A stretch of DNA of 64,000 bases. It comes from Butyricimonas virosa. Lineage in GTDB: Bacteria; Bacteroidota; Bacteroidia; Bacteroidales; Marinifilaceae. The notes beneath the pieces are model-generated. The model searched no databases. It saw nothing but the letters and a program-made list of their open reading frames with translations, and was not told where the DNA came from. The first letter of the stretch is position 1; each line of letters opens with the position of its first letter. The stretch lies in assembly GCF_025148635.1 (NCBI RefSeq), contig NZ_CP102269.1, positions 558,001-622,000 on the forward strand, read 5' to 3'. The position numbers were made by a program, and so were the translations under genes. This document shows positions 25,214-34,632 of the stretch, in pieces.

Positions 25214-25774
25214 ATGATGAAGGACGGTAAATATTTATTCATGATGCTTATCCTGTTAGTTTGCGGGATAACAGTCTCGGCTCAAAACAAAAAGAGTGAC
25301 CGGGAAATGTTCAACGAAGGTTATGTTTTACAAAGTAAGGACATCCATTTCGCCCCTCCTTGTGAAAAATACGAACCCATCATGCCGCGTTTATATAGTA
25401 TAGAGAAGCGTCGTCATGAAACTATAGTCACTTTCGTACAACCGATCTATTTTGACTCGCAATGGGTAACTTACGGTTACGGTTATCAACTCGTTGACAA
25501 GAAAAACGGGGATGTTTACATGGTTCGCAGATACGACGGAGATCTCCCCATGGATCGTCTATTAATCGTTAGGGGATGCAATAGAAAGAATATTCTTATT
25601 TCTCTCGTCTTCCCAAAACTAAAAAGAAAAGCGAAAATTATAGACATTCTGGAAACTAGTCACGAAAAAGACCTTACCCCCTCAAATGCCGACTCAAAAA
25701 AGACAGAGATAAACAACATTTTAGTCAAAAAATATCTTGTGAAAAAACAAAAAAAGGGAAAAATCTACTACTAA
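25214..25774 (+). CDS. Hypothetical exported protein
   Basis: 186 residues with a clear signal peptide (FMMLILLVCGITVSAQ). The mature part is basic towards its end (KKYLVKKQKKGKIYY). I do not recognise the family; no catalytic motif is visible. Start at one of two adjacent ATGs (25214 or 25217). It follows the fucosidase by 84 bases without a terminator and could be cotranscribed. Confidence 0.7.
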   Translation: MMKDGKYLFMMLILLVCGITVSAQNKKSDREMFNEGYVLQSKDIHFAPPCEKYEPIMPRLYSIEKRRHETIVTFVQPIYFDSQWVTYGYGYQLVDKKNGDVYMVRRYDGDLPMDRLLIVRGCNRKNILISLVFPKLKRKAKIIDILETSHEKDLTPSNADSKKTEINNILVKKYLVKKQKKGKIYY

Positions 25775-25779
25775 CAGCT

Positions 25780-25818
25780 GGGGGAACCACAAAAAACTTT
25801 ATTTTCCCCTCCTTTTTT
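25780..25818 (+). terminator. Terminator before clpP
   Basis: GGGGAA / TTCCCC stem with a 17-base loop followed by CTCCTTTTTT. Confidence 0.5.
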
Positions 25819-25852
25819 CGTAACTTAGCACCCGTATAACCAAAATACATAT

Positions 25853-26536
25853 ATGACTATGTTTTCACAGGACGAATTTAAAAAATATGCAACCAAGCAT
25901 AAAGGGATCAGCAGTTTGAACCTTCACCGGTTTGGATCTACGGTCTCCAGCTATATAAATCCGACAATTATAGAGGAACGCCAGTTAAACGTGGCGAGTA
26001 TGGACGTATTTTCCCGGTTAATGATGGATCGGATTATTTTCCTCGGAGTACCCATTGATGACGATGTTGCCAACATTATCATGGCACAATTATTATTCTT
26101 GGAGTCGGCTGACCCGAGCAAGGATATTCAAATTTATTTCAACACTCCAGGTGGCTCGGTTTACGCCGGATTAGGTATTTACGACACAATGCAATACATA
26201 CAATGTGACGTGGCAACCATCTGTACCGGAATGGCCGCATCCATGGGTGCCGTGCTGATGACCGCCGGCACGAAAGGCAAGCGTTCCGCCTTACAACATT
26301 CGCGTATCATGATCCACCAACCTATGGGTGGAGCCCAAGGACAAGCCTCTGATATTGAAATCACGGCCCGCGAGATCATGAAACTAAAAAAAGAACTTTA
26401 CCAAATCATCGCCGATCATTCCGGAAACTCGATCAAGAAAGTAGAAAAAGACTCTGACCGCGATTACTGGATGACTGCAACTGAAGCCAAAGAATACGGG
26501 ATGATTGACACGGTATTAATTCGAGAACACAAATAA
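25853..26536 (+). CDS. clpP: ATP-dependent Clp protease proteolytic subunit
   Basis: Serine protease ring of the ClpXP machine. 227 residues; catalytic triad Ser130 (TGMAASMGA), His155 (MIHQPMGGAQGQ) and Asp204 (DSDRDYW), all in place. The N-terminal extension before residue about 40 is longer than in E. coli, as in other Bacteroidota. Its stop codon overlaps the clpX start (TAATG), so translation is probably coupled. Confidence 0.95.
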   Translation: MTMFSQDEFKKYATKHKGISSLNLHRFGSTVSSYINPTIIEERQLNVASMDVFSRLMMDRIIFLGVPIDDDVANIIMAQLLFLESADPSKDIQIYFNTPGGSVYAGLGIYDTMQYIQCDVATICTGMAASMGAVLMTAGTKGKRSALQHSRIMIHQPMGGAQGQASDIEITAREIMKLKKELYQIIADHSGNSIKKVEKDSDRDYWMTATEAKEYGMIDTVLIREHK

Positions 26537-27753
26537 TGCAAGACAAATGTTCATTTTGCGGAAGATCACGTAGCGAGGTTGATCTTCTGATTTCTGGGGT
26601 AGACGGTTTTATCTGTGATATGTGTGCACAACAAGCATATGACATCGTACAGGAAGAACAAAGAGGTCACTCTACCCCTCTTGATATGGATCACATCGAG
26701 GTAAAAAAACCGATCGAGATCAAACAATTCATGGATCAATACGTAATCGGACAAGACGAGGCGAAAAAGCATCTCGCCGTGGCTGTTTACAACCATTATA
26801 AACGATTGACACAAAAACATTCCAATGACGACGTGGAGATCGAAAAGTCAAACATCATCATGGTAGGACGCACGGGAACCGGGAAAACCCTATTGGCCCG
26901 AACCATTGCCAAGATGCTGCACGTACCTTTCACCATTGTCGATGCAACCGTGTTGACGGAAGCCGGCTACGTGGGCGAGGACATAGAATCCATTTTGACC
27001 CGTTTATTACAAGCTGCCGACTATGACGTGGATGCTGCCGAAAAAGGGATCGTTTTCATTGACGAGATCGACAAGATTGCCCGCAAAGGAGACAACCCGT
27101 CCATCACTCGTGACGTGAGCGGTGAAGGGGTGCAACAAGGATTATTGAAACTACTGGAAGGTTCTATCGTGAACGTTCCCCCTCAAGGCGGACGTAAACA
27201 TCCCGACCAAAAGATGATCCCCGTGAACACGAAAAACATCTTGTTCATCTGCGGGGGAGCATTCGACGGGATCGAAAAGAAAATCGCCCAACGAATGAAC
27301 ACGCAGGTTGTTGGTTTCACGGCAAGCAAAGAAACAGCCGTTCTTGATCGGGATAATATGTTGCAATATATCGCACCACAAGATTTAAAATCCTTCGGGT
27401 TAATTCCCGAAATCATCGGTCGTCTCCCGGTATTAACCTATCTAGAGCCACTTGATCGTCAAGCCCTGCGCAACATTCTCACGGAACCCAAGAACGCTAT
27501 TATCCGCCAATACGTGAAACTATTTGAGCTGGATAATATTACGCTGAATTTCAACGAGGACGTTTTCGAGTACATCGTGGACAAGGCCGTGGAATTCAAA
27601 CTGGGTGCCCGCGGGTTACGTTCCATCTGCGAAGCCATTATGACGGATCTGATGTTCGAGATCCCTTCTCAAAATTGTGAATCAATCACAATTACCAAAG
27701 AATACGCTGAAACCAAAATGGATCGATTAACAGCACAAAAATTAAGGGCATAA
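26536..27753 (+). CDS. clpX: ATP-dependent Clp protease ATP-binding subunit
   Basis: AAA+ unfoldase that feeds tagged substrates, including tmRNA-tagged proteins, to ClpP. 405 residues: N-terminal zinc finger with Cys5, Cys8, Cys27, Cys30; Walker A GRTGTGKT at 111-118; Walker B VFIDEIDKIAR; the GYVGEDIESILTRLLQ block; sensor and RGLRSICEAIM in the C-terminal domain. The stop/start overlap with clpP shows one operon. A hairpin (about 27802-27842, GGGGGTGCC / GGCAACCCC) followed by TTTTTAG ends it. Confidence 0.96.
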   Translation: MQDKCSFCGRSRSEVDLLISGVDGFICDMCAQQAYDIVQEEQRGHSTPLDMDHIEVKKPIEIKQFMDQYVIGQDEAKKHLAVAVYNHYKRLTQKHSNDDVEIEKSNIIMVGRTGTGKTLLARTIAKMLHVPFTIVDATVLTEAGYVGEDIESILTRLLQAADYDVDAAEKGIVFIDEIDKIARKGDNPSITRDVSGEGVQQGLLKLLEGSIVNVPPQGGRKHPDQKMIPVNTKNILFICGGAFDGIEKKIAQRMNTQVVGFTASKETAVLDRDNMLQYIAPQDLKSFGLIPEIIGRLPVLTYLEPLDRQALRNILTEPKNAIIRQYVKLFELDNITLNFNEDVFEYIVDKAVEFKLGARGLRSICEAIMTDLMFEIPSQNCESITITKEYAETKMDRLTAQKLRA

Positions 27754-27801
27754 AATCTATATTGGAAATTATCCATAAAATATTATGTATTAAAATTCAC
27801 G

Positions 27802-27843
27802 AGGGGGGTGCCTACATTTATTTGCCGGGCAACCCCTTTTTAG
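27802..27843 (+). terminator. Probable terminator of clpPX
   Basis: GGGGGTGCC and GGCAACCCC pair with one mismatch around a 13-14-base loop, followed by TTTTTA. Confidence 0.55.
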
Positions 27844-27937
27844 CATCACAATCTTCTATTATTTTTTCCTTTCATTAATAAAAAATCAAACAATTAAAAT
27901 TACATTTGCACATAATTTAATAAAAATGTAAATTCAA

Positions 27938-30900
27938 ATGGTAACTTCAATTATCAAGAAAATATTATTGCCAGTTATTTTCTTATTGGCAATCTCTCAC
28001 TCTTTTTGCTCAGCCCAATCCCAAAATATCCCGCCCAGCAATATCCTAATCATAAATTCCTACACGTCTATTACGCAATGGAGTGATAACCTTATTGCCC
28101 CCATTTACTTGAAATACACGGCACACAATAACAATGTCAACATTTACACCGAACACATGAACATGCTCACCATCAACAATGATGAAGCCCTAAAGCAATA
28201 CAAGCTCCGATTTGCCAGAAAATACGCCAAACTCAAACCCCAATTAATTATCCTGCTGGGAACCTCGGCTTGGGTATTGTTAAAGGAAGATATTGAGAAA
28301 AAATGGAAAGACATTCCAACCATCATCTGTTGTGAAAAAAGATACATAGGCTCCAAGGAAGCTTACTTGAAAAAGTCTTTTATCCCGCAAAACGAGAGAA
28401 TACCCTTAAATTCTTATCAAGGTGATATTCCCCTAACCATTTTCCAAGTTCCCTGTTACGTTAAGGAAACCCTTGAATTGATGAAAACTCTGTACCCAAA
28501 AATGCACAAACTCGTCTTTTTATCTGACGGACGTTTTATTAATGCTCAATACCGTCATGAAGTTGATGAAGTCATGAGGACACAATTCCCCGATGTTCAA
28601 GTCAAACATCTAGTGGCAGGAGAAATCACAAATGATGATTTGATTGATTCATTAAAATACCTGGATTCCCCATCCTGCATTTTATTCTCTTCTTGGTACA
28701 GCCAAACTAACCAGCAAGGGAACCTAATTCTTTCTTCTGACATTTCTAAAGTACTGAGTAATTACTCAAAAGTTCCCATTTTCACCCTAAATAATAATAA
28801 CGTAGCAATAACCAACGGGATTCTTGGAGGATGTTATCAAAGAGAAGATATTTTAAAAGGCAAACTCCTAGAGACTATCGAACAAGAGTTAAAAAATCCC
28901 CATTCTCAAGGCATTCAAACCATAGAAATACCTCCCGTGACCCCGATACTAAATTATCCGGATCTAGAGAATTGGGAATTGGATATAAATTTATGTCCTC
29001 CCAATACTTACTTCTACAACACACCTCCCACATTTTTGGAAAAAAATTGGTTTTACATTATCCCTATAGCCTTTCTTGCCATTTGCCTGTATATCATTTG
29101 GCTAAAAAAACTTGCAAAAGAAAGGAATGCCCGACTAAATGCCATGGAAGAATACAACAGTCTGTTCAAAAATATGCCCATTATATATATAAAAGAAGAA
29201 TTGATATATAACAAGGAAGGACGAGTAATAGACTTTATATTCAAGGAAGTCAACCCCACTTTTGAAAAATATATTACTGCAAAAAGCAATATTCTAGGAA
29301 AGAAATACAGCGAAACAAGCGGACAACACACCAGATGTATAGATCTTTACAATTCATTGCAGAACAAAAAGGAACTATCCTTTCAATACTATTGGGAAGC
29401 TAAACATATTTACCTAACGGTTATCATTACCTGTTCCCCCAAAAAAGGCTTCTTAGATGTTTTCTGCGTGGACAACACGGAACTGGCACAAGTTCAACAA
29501 ATATTACGCTCAACCAACCACAAGTTATCGACGGCACTCGATGTCGCCAATATCACTCCATGGAAATGGGATTTGGAAAAACATACGATTCTATGTGATG
29601 TAAACCGTCCCATTGAAATCAGTGGCAATAACTCCCCTGCCGAAGAACAACAATTATCCGTTCCGGATTCATCCTATTTTTCCAATATTTGCAAACAAGA
29701 TATTGATCGGGTAAGAAATGCTTACCAAAGTTTGATAGAGGGGAAAGTTCCGAGAATAAAAGAAGAGTTCCGGGTTATTTCCAACAAAGGCTATTCCGTC
29801 CATTACGAATGGGTGGAAGTTCAAGCCACCATCGATGAATACAACCAAGCGGGAAAAGCGAAAACGCTAGTCGGTTCTTCTTTGATTATCACTCAAAGAA
29901 AAGCCATGGAAAATGACTTGATAAAAGCCAAAGAGAAAGCCGAAGAGTCAAACAAATTGAAATCCGCCTTCCTAGCAAACATGAGCCACGAAATTCGAAC
30001 TCCCCTGAACGCCATTGTCGGTTTCTCTGGTATTCTGGCATCGATGAACTCGGATATTGATGAAGAAAAACAGGAATACATACAAATCATCGAAAACAAC
30101 AACAACCTACTCCTCCAATTAATCAACGATATTCTAGACCTTTCAAAAATAGAAGCAGGCGTACTGGAATTCTCGTACAACAACATTAATGTCGACGAAT
30201 TGTTCATGGACATAGAAGAGTCCACTAAAATGAGGAACCAAAACAAAAACGTCTGTATTCTATACAAACGGACTTTACCGTCATGTTACATCAGTACCGA
30301 TAAAAACCGCTTGACTCAAGTCATCACGAACATGATTAACAATGCGATGAAATTCACGCAACGAGGTAGCATCGAGTTCGGCTACAACCTTCAAAACGAA
30401 GATTCATTATATTTCTACGTGAGTGACACGGGATGCGGTATCCCCGAAAGTCAAGTAAACCGTGTTTTTGAACGTTTTGTTAAACTCAACAATTTTGCAC
30501 AAGGTACAGGCCTGGGGTTACCCATTTGCCAAACCATCATCACAAGCATGGGGGGCAAAATCGGAGTAAAATCAAAAGAAGGTGAAGGAAGTACATTTTG
30601 GTTTACTCTTCCCTATCATCAAGCAGATCAAGCAGGAGATAATATCGCCAAAGCACCCGAAACCCCTCGTCTCGTGGACAAAAAAGATAAACTCGTCATC
30701 TTAATAGCCGAGGACAATGAAAGCAATTACAAGTTATTTGAAACCATACTGAAAAAAAATTACACATTAATTCATGCCTGGGATGGAGAGGAAGCCGTAC
30801 AATTATTCAAACAACACAACCCACACCTTGTATTAATGGATATAAATATGCCGAAGATGGACGGGTATGAAGCTACTCAAAAAATACGGGAAATATCCCC

Positions 30901-31063
30901 CGATGTACCCGTTATGGCAATAACAGCCTTTGCTTATGCCGAAGATGAACAACACATTCTGAATAGTGGGTTCAACGCTTACACGTCCAAACCGATTCAG
31001 GCAGAACAATTACAAAAACAAATCGGGAATTTGCTAAAAAAACATTTTTTATTCCTGTACTAA
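27938..31063 (+). CDS. Hybrid sensor histidine kinase/response regulator with periplasmic ligand domain
   Basis: 1041-residue one-protein phosphorelay in the inner membrane. Order: signal peptide (1-28), periplasmic domain resembling ABC-type substrate-binding proteins (about 30-330; LIINSYTSITQWSDNL, IILLGTSAWVLL), one membrane helix near 370-388 (FYIIPIAFLAICLYIIWL), two PAS-like segments, a HisKA domain with phospho-His684 (MSHEIRTPLNA), an HATPase with DTGCGIPESQV and GTGLGLPICQ, and a receiver domain with phospho-Asp968 (VLMDINMPKMDG). No DNA-binding output is present, so a partner regulator must exist elsewhere. No target genes are obvious next to it. Possible -7 box TACATTTG at 27901-27908. 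Confidence 0.92.
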   Translation: MVTSIIKKILLPVIFLLAISHSFCSAQSQNIPPSNILIINSYTSITQWSDNLIAPIYLKYTAHNNNVNIYTEHMNMLTINNDEALKQYKLRFARKYAKLKPQLIILLGTSAWVLLKEDIEKKWKDIPTIICCEKRYIGSKEAYLKKSFIPQNERIPLNSYQGDIPLTIFQVPCYVKETLELMKTLYPKMHKLVFLSDGRFINAQYRHEVDEVMRTQFPDVQVKHLVAGEITNDDLIDSLKYLDSPSCILFSSWYSQTNQQGNLILSSDISKVLSNYSKVPIFTLNNNNVAITNGILGGCYQREDILKGKLLETIEQELKNPHSQGIQTIEIPPVTPILNYPDLENWELDINLCPPNTYFYNTPPTFLEKNWFYIIPIAFLAICLYIIWLKKLAKERNARLNAMEEYNSLFKNMPIIYIKEELIYNKEGRVIDFIFKEVNPTFEKYITAKSNILGKKYSETSGQHTRCIDLYNSLQNKKELSFQYYWEAKHIYLTVIITCSPKKGFLDVFCVDNTELAQVQQILRSTNHKLSTALDVANITPWKWDLEKHTILCDVNRPIEISGNNSPAEEQQLSVPDSSYFSNICKQDIDRVRNAYQSLIEGKVPRIKEEFRVISNKGYSVHYEWVEVQATIDEYNQAGKAKTLVGSSLIITQRKAMENDLIKAKEKAEESNKLKSAFLANMSHEIRTPLNAIVGFSGILASMNSDIDEEKQEYIQIIENNNNLLLQLINDILDLSKIEAGVLEFSYNNINVDELFMDIEESTKMRNQNKNVCILYKRTLPSCYISTDKNRLTQVITNMINNAMKFTQRGSIEFGYNLQNEDSLYFYVSDTGCGIPESQVNRVFERFVKLNNFAQGTGLGLPICQTIITSMGGKIGVKSKEGEGSTFWFTLPYHQADQAGDNIAKAPETPRLVDKKDKLVILIAEDNESNYKLFETILKKNYTLIHAWDGEEAVQLFKQHNPHLVLMDINMPKMDGYEATQKIREISPDVPVMAITAFAYAEDEQHILNSGFNAYTSKPIQAEQLQKQIGNLLKKHFLFLY

Positions 31064-31097
31064 GCAGAAGCCACCTAAACAACACCGTTCACCCGAA

Positions 31098-31811
31098 TTA
31101 CTTGCCGGTTATATCCCGGATAACTACCGAGGCACAGAAACATCCGAAAAGAGGGGGCATATAAGAAATCGTACCGACATTCGATTTCTTATTCTCGCTC
31201 TCGCTCAAAACAACCGCCTCCGGATCAACTTCTTCGGGCGAAAACACTACTTTTACTCCTTTATAAACCCCTAACTTATGCAATCTTTTTCTTAACATGC
31301 GGGCCAGATTACAATTATAAGATTTGGAAATATCGGCTATCCGGATTTGTTCGGGATCCATCTTTCCCCCGGCTCCCATGCAACTCACCACCCGGTAACC
31401 TTTCTGCAAACTATGATAAATTAGAAATATTTTGGGTGCCAACGTATCAATGGCATCCACCACGTAATCATACTCCGCCATTTCCAAAATATCAATCATC
31501 CGGTCATCTTTGATAAAATCATTGATGACGTGTAATTGAATATCCGGGTTTATATCCCGGAACCGGGCTGCCATTACCTCGGCTTTCGCTTTACCGATGT
31601 TACTATCCAATGCCGGAAGCTGACGATTCTTATTCGTCACATCCACGCAATCCCCGTCGATGATCGTCATTTCCCCGATCCCTGCCCGACATAATTGTTC
31701 TGCAGCATACGCCCCGACGCCTCCCAATCCCGCCACCAACACGTGAGCATTCTTCAACAAACCCAATCGTTCTTCTCCTAGAAGCAACTCCGTTCTACTC
31801 AGCCAATCCAT
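31098..31811 (-). CDS. tcdA: tRNA threonylcarbamoyladenosine dehydratase
   Basis: E1-like ATPase (also called CsdL) that cyclises t6A37 of tRNA to ct6A. 237 residues: the nucleotide loop GLGGVGAYAAEQLCRAG near 30-46, DGDCVDVTNKNRQLPA, and DAIDTLAPK. Last gene of a three-gene leftward operon; two bases separate it from the TatD gene. Confidence 0.92.
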   Translation of the reverse strand: MDWLSRTELLLGEERLGLLKNAHVLVAGLGGVGAYAAEQLCRAGIGEMTIIDGDCVDVTNKNRQLPALDSNIGKAKAEVMAARFRDINPDIQLHVINDFIKDDRMIDILEMAEYDYVVDAIDTLAPKIFLIYHSLQKGYRVVSCMGAGGKMDPEQIRIADISKSYNCNLARMLRKRLHKLGVYKGVKVVFSPEEVDPEAVVLSESENKKSNVGTISYMPPLFGCFCASVVIRDITGK

Positions 31812-31812
31812 A

Positions 31813-32487
31813 TTATTTTCTAAAAACTTTATTATAATTATTCCCCGTTATTTCCTTCATCGTCTCCACGTCCACTCCTAAAATGGCAGATGCCGTCTCG
31901 TAAATAACCGAAATCTCAACCTCTTTATCATCATTCTCCAAAAACAACCTTTCCGCCGGGATCATCCGTAATAACTGAAAAGCATTCGAACGTGAATCCG
32001 ACAATGCCGCACCCACGGAAATATAGAACTCGCAATCCAACAACTGTCGCAATATCCGTTCGTTATTATTATACCCATGAACAATCCAAGGCACGGATGA
32101 TTTCGTTCGTTTCCTCACGGCAATCAATTCCGAATACGCCTTCACGCAATGGATAATCAATGGCTTACACAGCTCTTCCGCCAAACGGACTTGAACTTCC
32201 AGTATCTCTTCCTGCGTTTTCATGCAAATAGGAGAGCGACGGTCCAAACCGCACTCTCCTATCGCTATTACTTTTTTTATCCGTACCGTATCTTCTATCC
32301 CCACGAAAACACTCTCTCCCAGCTCGTTTAACTTCATGGGATGAACACCCACGGAATAAAACACGTTCTGCCCCTCGACCAATTCCCGTCTTTTTTCTTT
32401 TTCCACCCACGCCTTTCCTTCACCAACATCCAGAATGTTAATTCCTTCGCCAACATGATGCGTGTGTATATTCACGTACGGATTCAA
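31813..32487 (-). CDS. TatD family metal-dependent hydrolase
   Basis: TIM-barrel deoxyribonuclease/phosphodiesterase family. 224 residues: the metal motif NIHTHH at the N-terminus, VGVHPMKLNELGE, AIGECGLDRRS, IIHCVKAY, and LFLENDDKE at the position of the usual ETD motif. Start is TTG at 32487, since no ATG precedes the essential HTH motif and the upstream gene ends 9 bases earlier. Shorter than E. coli TatD (260), as is common in this phylum. Confidence 0.85.
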   Translation of the reverse strand: MNPYVNIHTHHVGEGINILDVGEGKAWVEKEKRRELVEGQNVFYSVGVHPMKLNELGESVFVGIEDTVRIKKVIAIGECGLDRRSPICMKTQEEILEVQVRLAEELCKPLIIHCVKAYSELIAVRKRTKSSVPWIVHGYNNNERILRQLLDCEFYISVGAALSDSRSNAFQLLRMIPAERLFLENDDKEVEISVIYETASAILGVDVETMKEITGNNYNKVFRK

Positions 32488-32496
32488 TTCCTTCTA

Positions 32497-33777
32497 TTAT
32501 TTTTTATTGCACATGATATTCAAGATCGTCTTGTCCGTCTCCTCCATACCTTTCGTTCCGATCAATCCCACGTTACGAATAGTACGCTCAATATCTTCCT
32601 CCACGATCCCGTCATTATTCGTTTTGATTCCTCTCATGGACAACAAGGCAGCTTGCACGGCAGCCGATACACCGGAATACACCTTCAAGGCACATCCCTG
32701 TTTTGCCCCGTCACACATCATACCCGTCAAGTTAGAACACATCGTCTTGATCGTGTTCACCATATTATCGTAAGTTCCACCCATCAAATAGGTAATTGCA
32801 GATGCAGCCCCTGTTCCGGCAATCAGAATTCCGCAAAGAGCTGAAAGGTGTCCCATATAATGGTGAATATGCACGGCGATCAAGTTACTCAATGCCAAGG
32901 CACGGGCTAATTGCTCGCGGGAAGCCCCGAATTTCTCGGCAGCCACCACAACCGGCAAATACACCGTGATACCTTGATTACCACTACCGGAATTCGTCAT
33001 CACCGGTTTCGGGCATCCGTCCATACGAGCATCCGATGCAGCCGTAGCACGAATTAACGTGCGATTCAGCAAGTCATCTTCCAACAAGCCTTTATCTATA
33101 TTCTCTTTTAACGTCTTACCAATCTGCAAGCCATATTCCGAGTTCAACCCCTCGGCTGAAATAGCTTTGTTCATCTCGGCTCCCTGCAACACGAACTCGA
33201 TATCTTTCACGTCCACCTCATGCACGAAATCCCAAATTCGTTTAACACTTAACTCCGGACCCTTATCCTCTGGTTTTGAAGTATCCAAACGGAATTCTCT
33301 TTTGAAAATCTCTTCCCCGTTTTTCTCTACCAAAACGATATTGGTGTGCGTATGAGCGATAATCACTTTTACCGTATCATTTCCTTTCGTGGCCAAAGCC
33401 TCGGCATACAATTTATCCGGCGCATCCTCTTTCAATGAAACCGTCACCTGCCCTAACATATCTTTTGCACGCTGCAGGTTATCCCCCACGTTCACCTCCT
33501 TCAGCACTTCCAACCCGTATTCGGATTTTCCACAAACAGCTCCTAAAGCCGCAGCAATAGGCAATCCAACCATTCCCGTTCCCGGAATACCAACCCCCAT
33601 GCCGTTCTTATAAATATTTCCACTAACCAGCACATCCAAACGCTCGGGCACACTTCCTAATACTTCTTTACACTTTGCACACGCCAAAGCACAGGCTACC
33701 GGTTCGGTACACCCCAAAGCCGGAACGGCCTCTTTTCTCAATATCTCAATGATTTGTTGATCTGTTACTTGATTCAT
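32497..33777 (-). CDS. UPF0597/CyuA-like L-cysteine desulfidase or L-serine dehydratase alpha family
   Basis: 426 residues. PALGCTEPVACALACAKC near the N-terminus carries conserved cysteines, and a C-terminal serine-dehydratase alpha-type core has NSGSGNQGITVYLPV and GMMCDGAKQGCALKV, with cysteines suited to bind an Fe-S cluster. Relatives include E. coli CyuA (YhaM), which breaks down L-cysteine under anaerobic conditions. The substrate is therefore probably cysteine, but serine cannot be excluded. First gene of the operon with TatD and tcdA. Confidence 0.85.
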   Translation of the reverse strand: MNQVTDQQIIEILRKEAVPALGCTEPVACALACAKCKEVLGSVPERLDVLVSGNIYKNGMGVGIPGTGMVGLPIAAALGAVCGKSEYGLEVLKEVNVGDNLQRAKDMLGQVTVSLKEDAPDKLYAEALATKGNDTVKVIIAHTHTNIVLVEKNGEEIFKREFRLDTSKPEDKGPELSVKRIWDFVHEVDVKDIEFVLQGAEMNKAISAEGLNSEYGLQIGKTLKENIDKGLLEDDLLNRTLIRATAASDARMDGCPKPVMTNSGSGNQGITVYLPVVVAAEKFGASREQLARALALSNLIAVHIHHYMGHLSALCGILIAGTGAASAITYLMGGTYDNMVNTIKTMCSNLTGMMCDGAKQGCALKVYSGVSAAVQAALLSMRGIKTNNDGIVEEDIERTIRNVGLIGTKGMEETDKTILNIMCNKK

Positions 33778-33925
33778 CTTATTCTTCCTTTTTCATGTAG
33801 AACGCTAAAATTTTTGCGACTACAAAAATAGTGTTATTTATCTATTTTTCTACCACAAAAAGACAAATTATACTATCTTTGTCGATTGAAGTCGAATTAG
33901 TTGAACTCACGATAGACATTTACCC

Positions 33926-34450
33926 ATGAAATTAACACTCGTCATATTATCACTTTTCATCACGTCCCTCGCTTGGGCGCAAACAGATTCTATTCCCCCG
34001 GTCAAAAAAGAGATTGATTTCGTGAAACGACTCTCGGAAACAGACTCCATCACCAGTGGTAAAGTGATCATTCATGCCGATCCGAAAATCGAACAACTAT
34101 TAAAACTAAATATTTCCGTGAACCGGAAAGAACAGCTCTTTCAAGGGTACCGCATCCAAATCCTATCCCGTAGTTCATACGGCACAAACATCGACACGCT
34201 GAAAAATTATACCAAACGATTCGAAGAAGAGTTCCCAGACATTCCGGCATACCTGCAATACACCGATCCCGATTTCAAAATCCGAGTAGGGAACTTCCGT
34301 ACTCGCATAGAGGCAATCCCTGCTCTAAAACGAATCCGCAAAAAGTATTCAGGCGCTTACCCGGTAAAAACGACAATTTACCTACACGAATTGAATCCCG
34401 TCGTGGAGCAAGACACGGTAAACGCTCCCCCGGCAGTTCCTCTATCGTAA
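33926..34450 (+). CDS. SPOR-like domain exported protein
   Basis: 174 residues: signal peptide ending SLAWAQ, then a linker and a C-terminal region (YRIQILSRSSYGTNIDTLKN, then YTDPDFKIRVGNFRTRIEA) that matches the beta-alpha-beta pattern of SPOR domains, which bind denuded peptidoglycan at division sites. A -7 box TATCTTTG at 33875-33882 fits as promoter. Confidence 0.78.
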   Translation: MKLTLVILSLFITSLAWAQTDSIPPVKKEIDFVKRLSETDSITSGKVIIHADPKIEQLLKLNISVNRKEQLFQGYRIQILSRSSYGTNIDTLKNYTKRFEEEFPDIPAYLQYTDPDFKIRVGNFRTRIEAIPALKRIRKKYSGAYPVKTTIYLHELNPVVEQDTVNAPPAVPLS

Positions 34451-34628
34451 TTTACAGGAATATCACATTTCCATACCTCCTTTTGTCTTGTTCTTACATC
34501 TACACGCTATTTTGTCGTTATCTCCTCGTTATGCCTCCGTTCCTATAAATGGACGATTTAACGACAGGATAACGAACAGATAACGAACAGATACAAGAGT
34601 TGGTACGGAGGAAGGAAAGCCCATGAAG
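34451..34628. repeat. Imperfect long inverted repeat with tandem GATAACGAACA units
   Basis: Right half: GATAACGAACA, GATAACGAACA, GATACAAGAG, then GTACGGAGGAAGG. Left half, opposite orientation: CCATACCTCC, GTCTTGTTCTTACATCT, GTCGTTATCTCCTCGTTATGCC. The whole region between the two convergent genes could fold into one long, loosely paired stem-loop. Confidence 0.55.
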
Positions 34629-34632
34629 GAGT

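Noticed and set aside
26866..26890. Unusual Walker A of ClpX (GRTGTGKT)
   Set aside because: The second position of this loop varies in Bacteroidota ClpX; the essential GxxGxGKT is intact.
32341..32844. Open frame of 167 codons antisense to the TatD and desulfidase genes
   Set aside because: His-rich, low-quality protein typical of antisense of conserved genes; both sense genes are complete.
34541..34600. Possible CRISPR-like direct repeats
   Set aside because: Only two to three 11-base units in direct contact, no spacers, inverted partners on the left.
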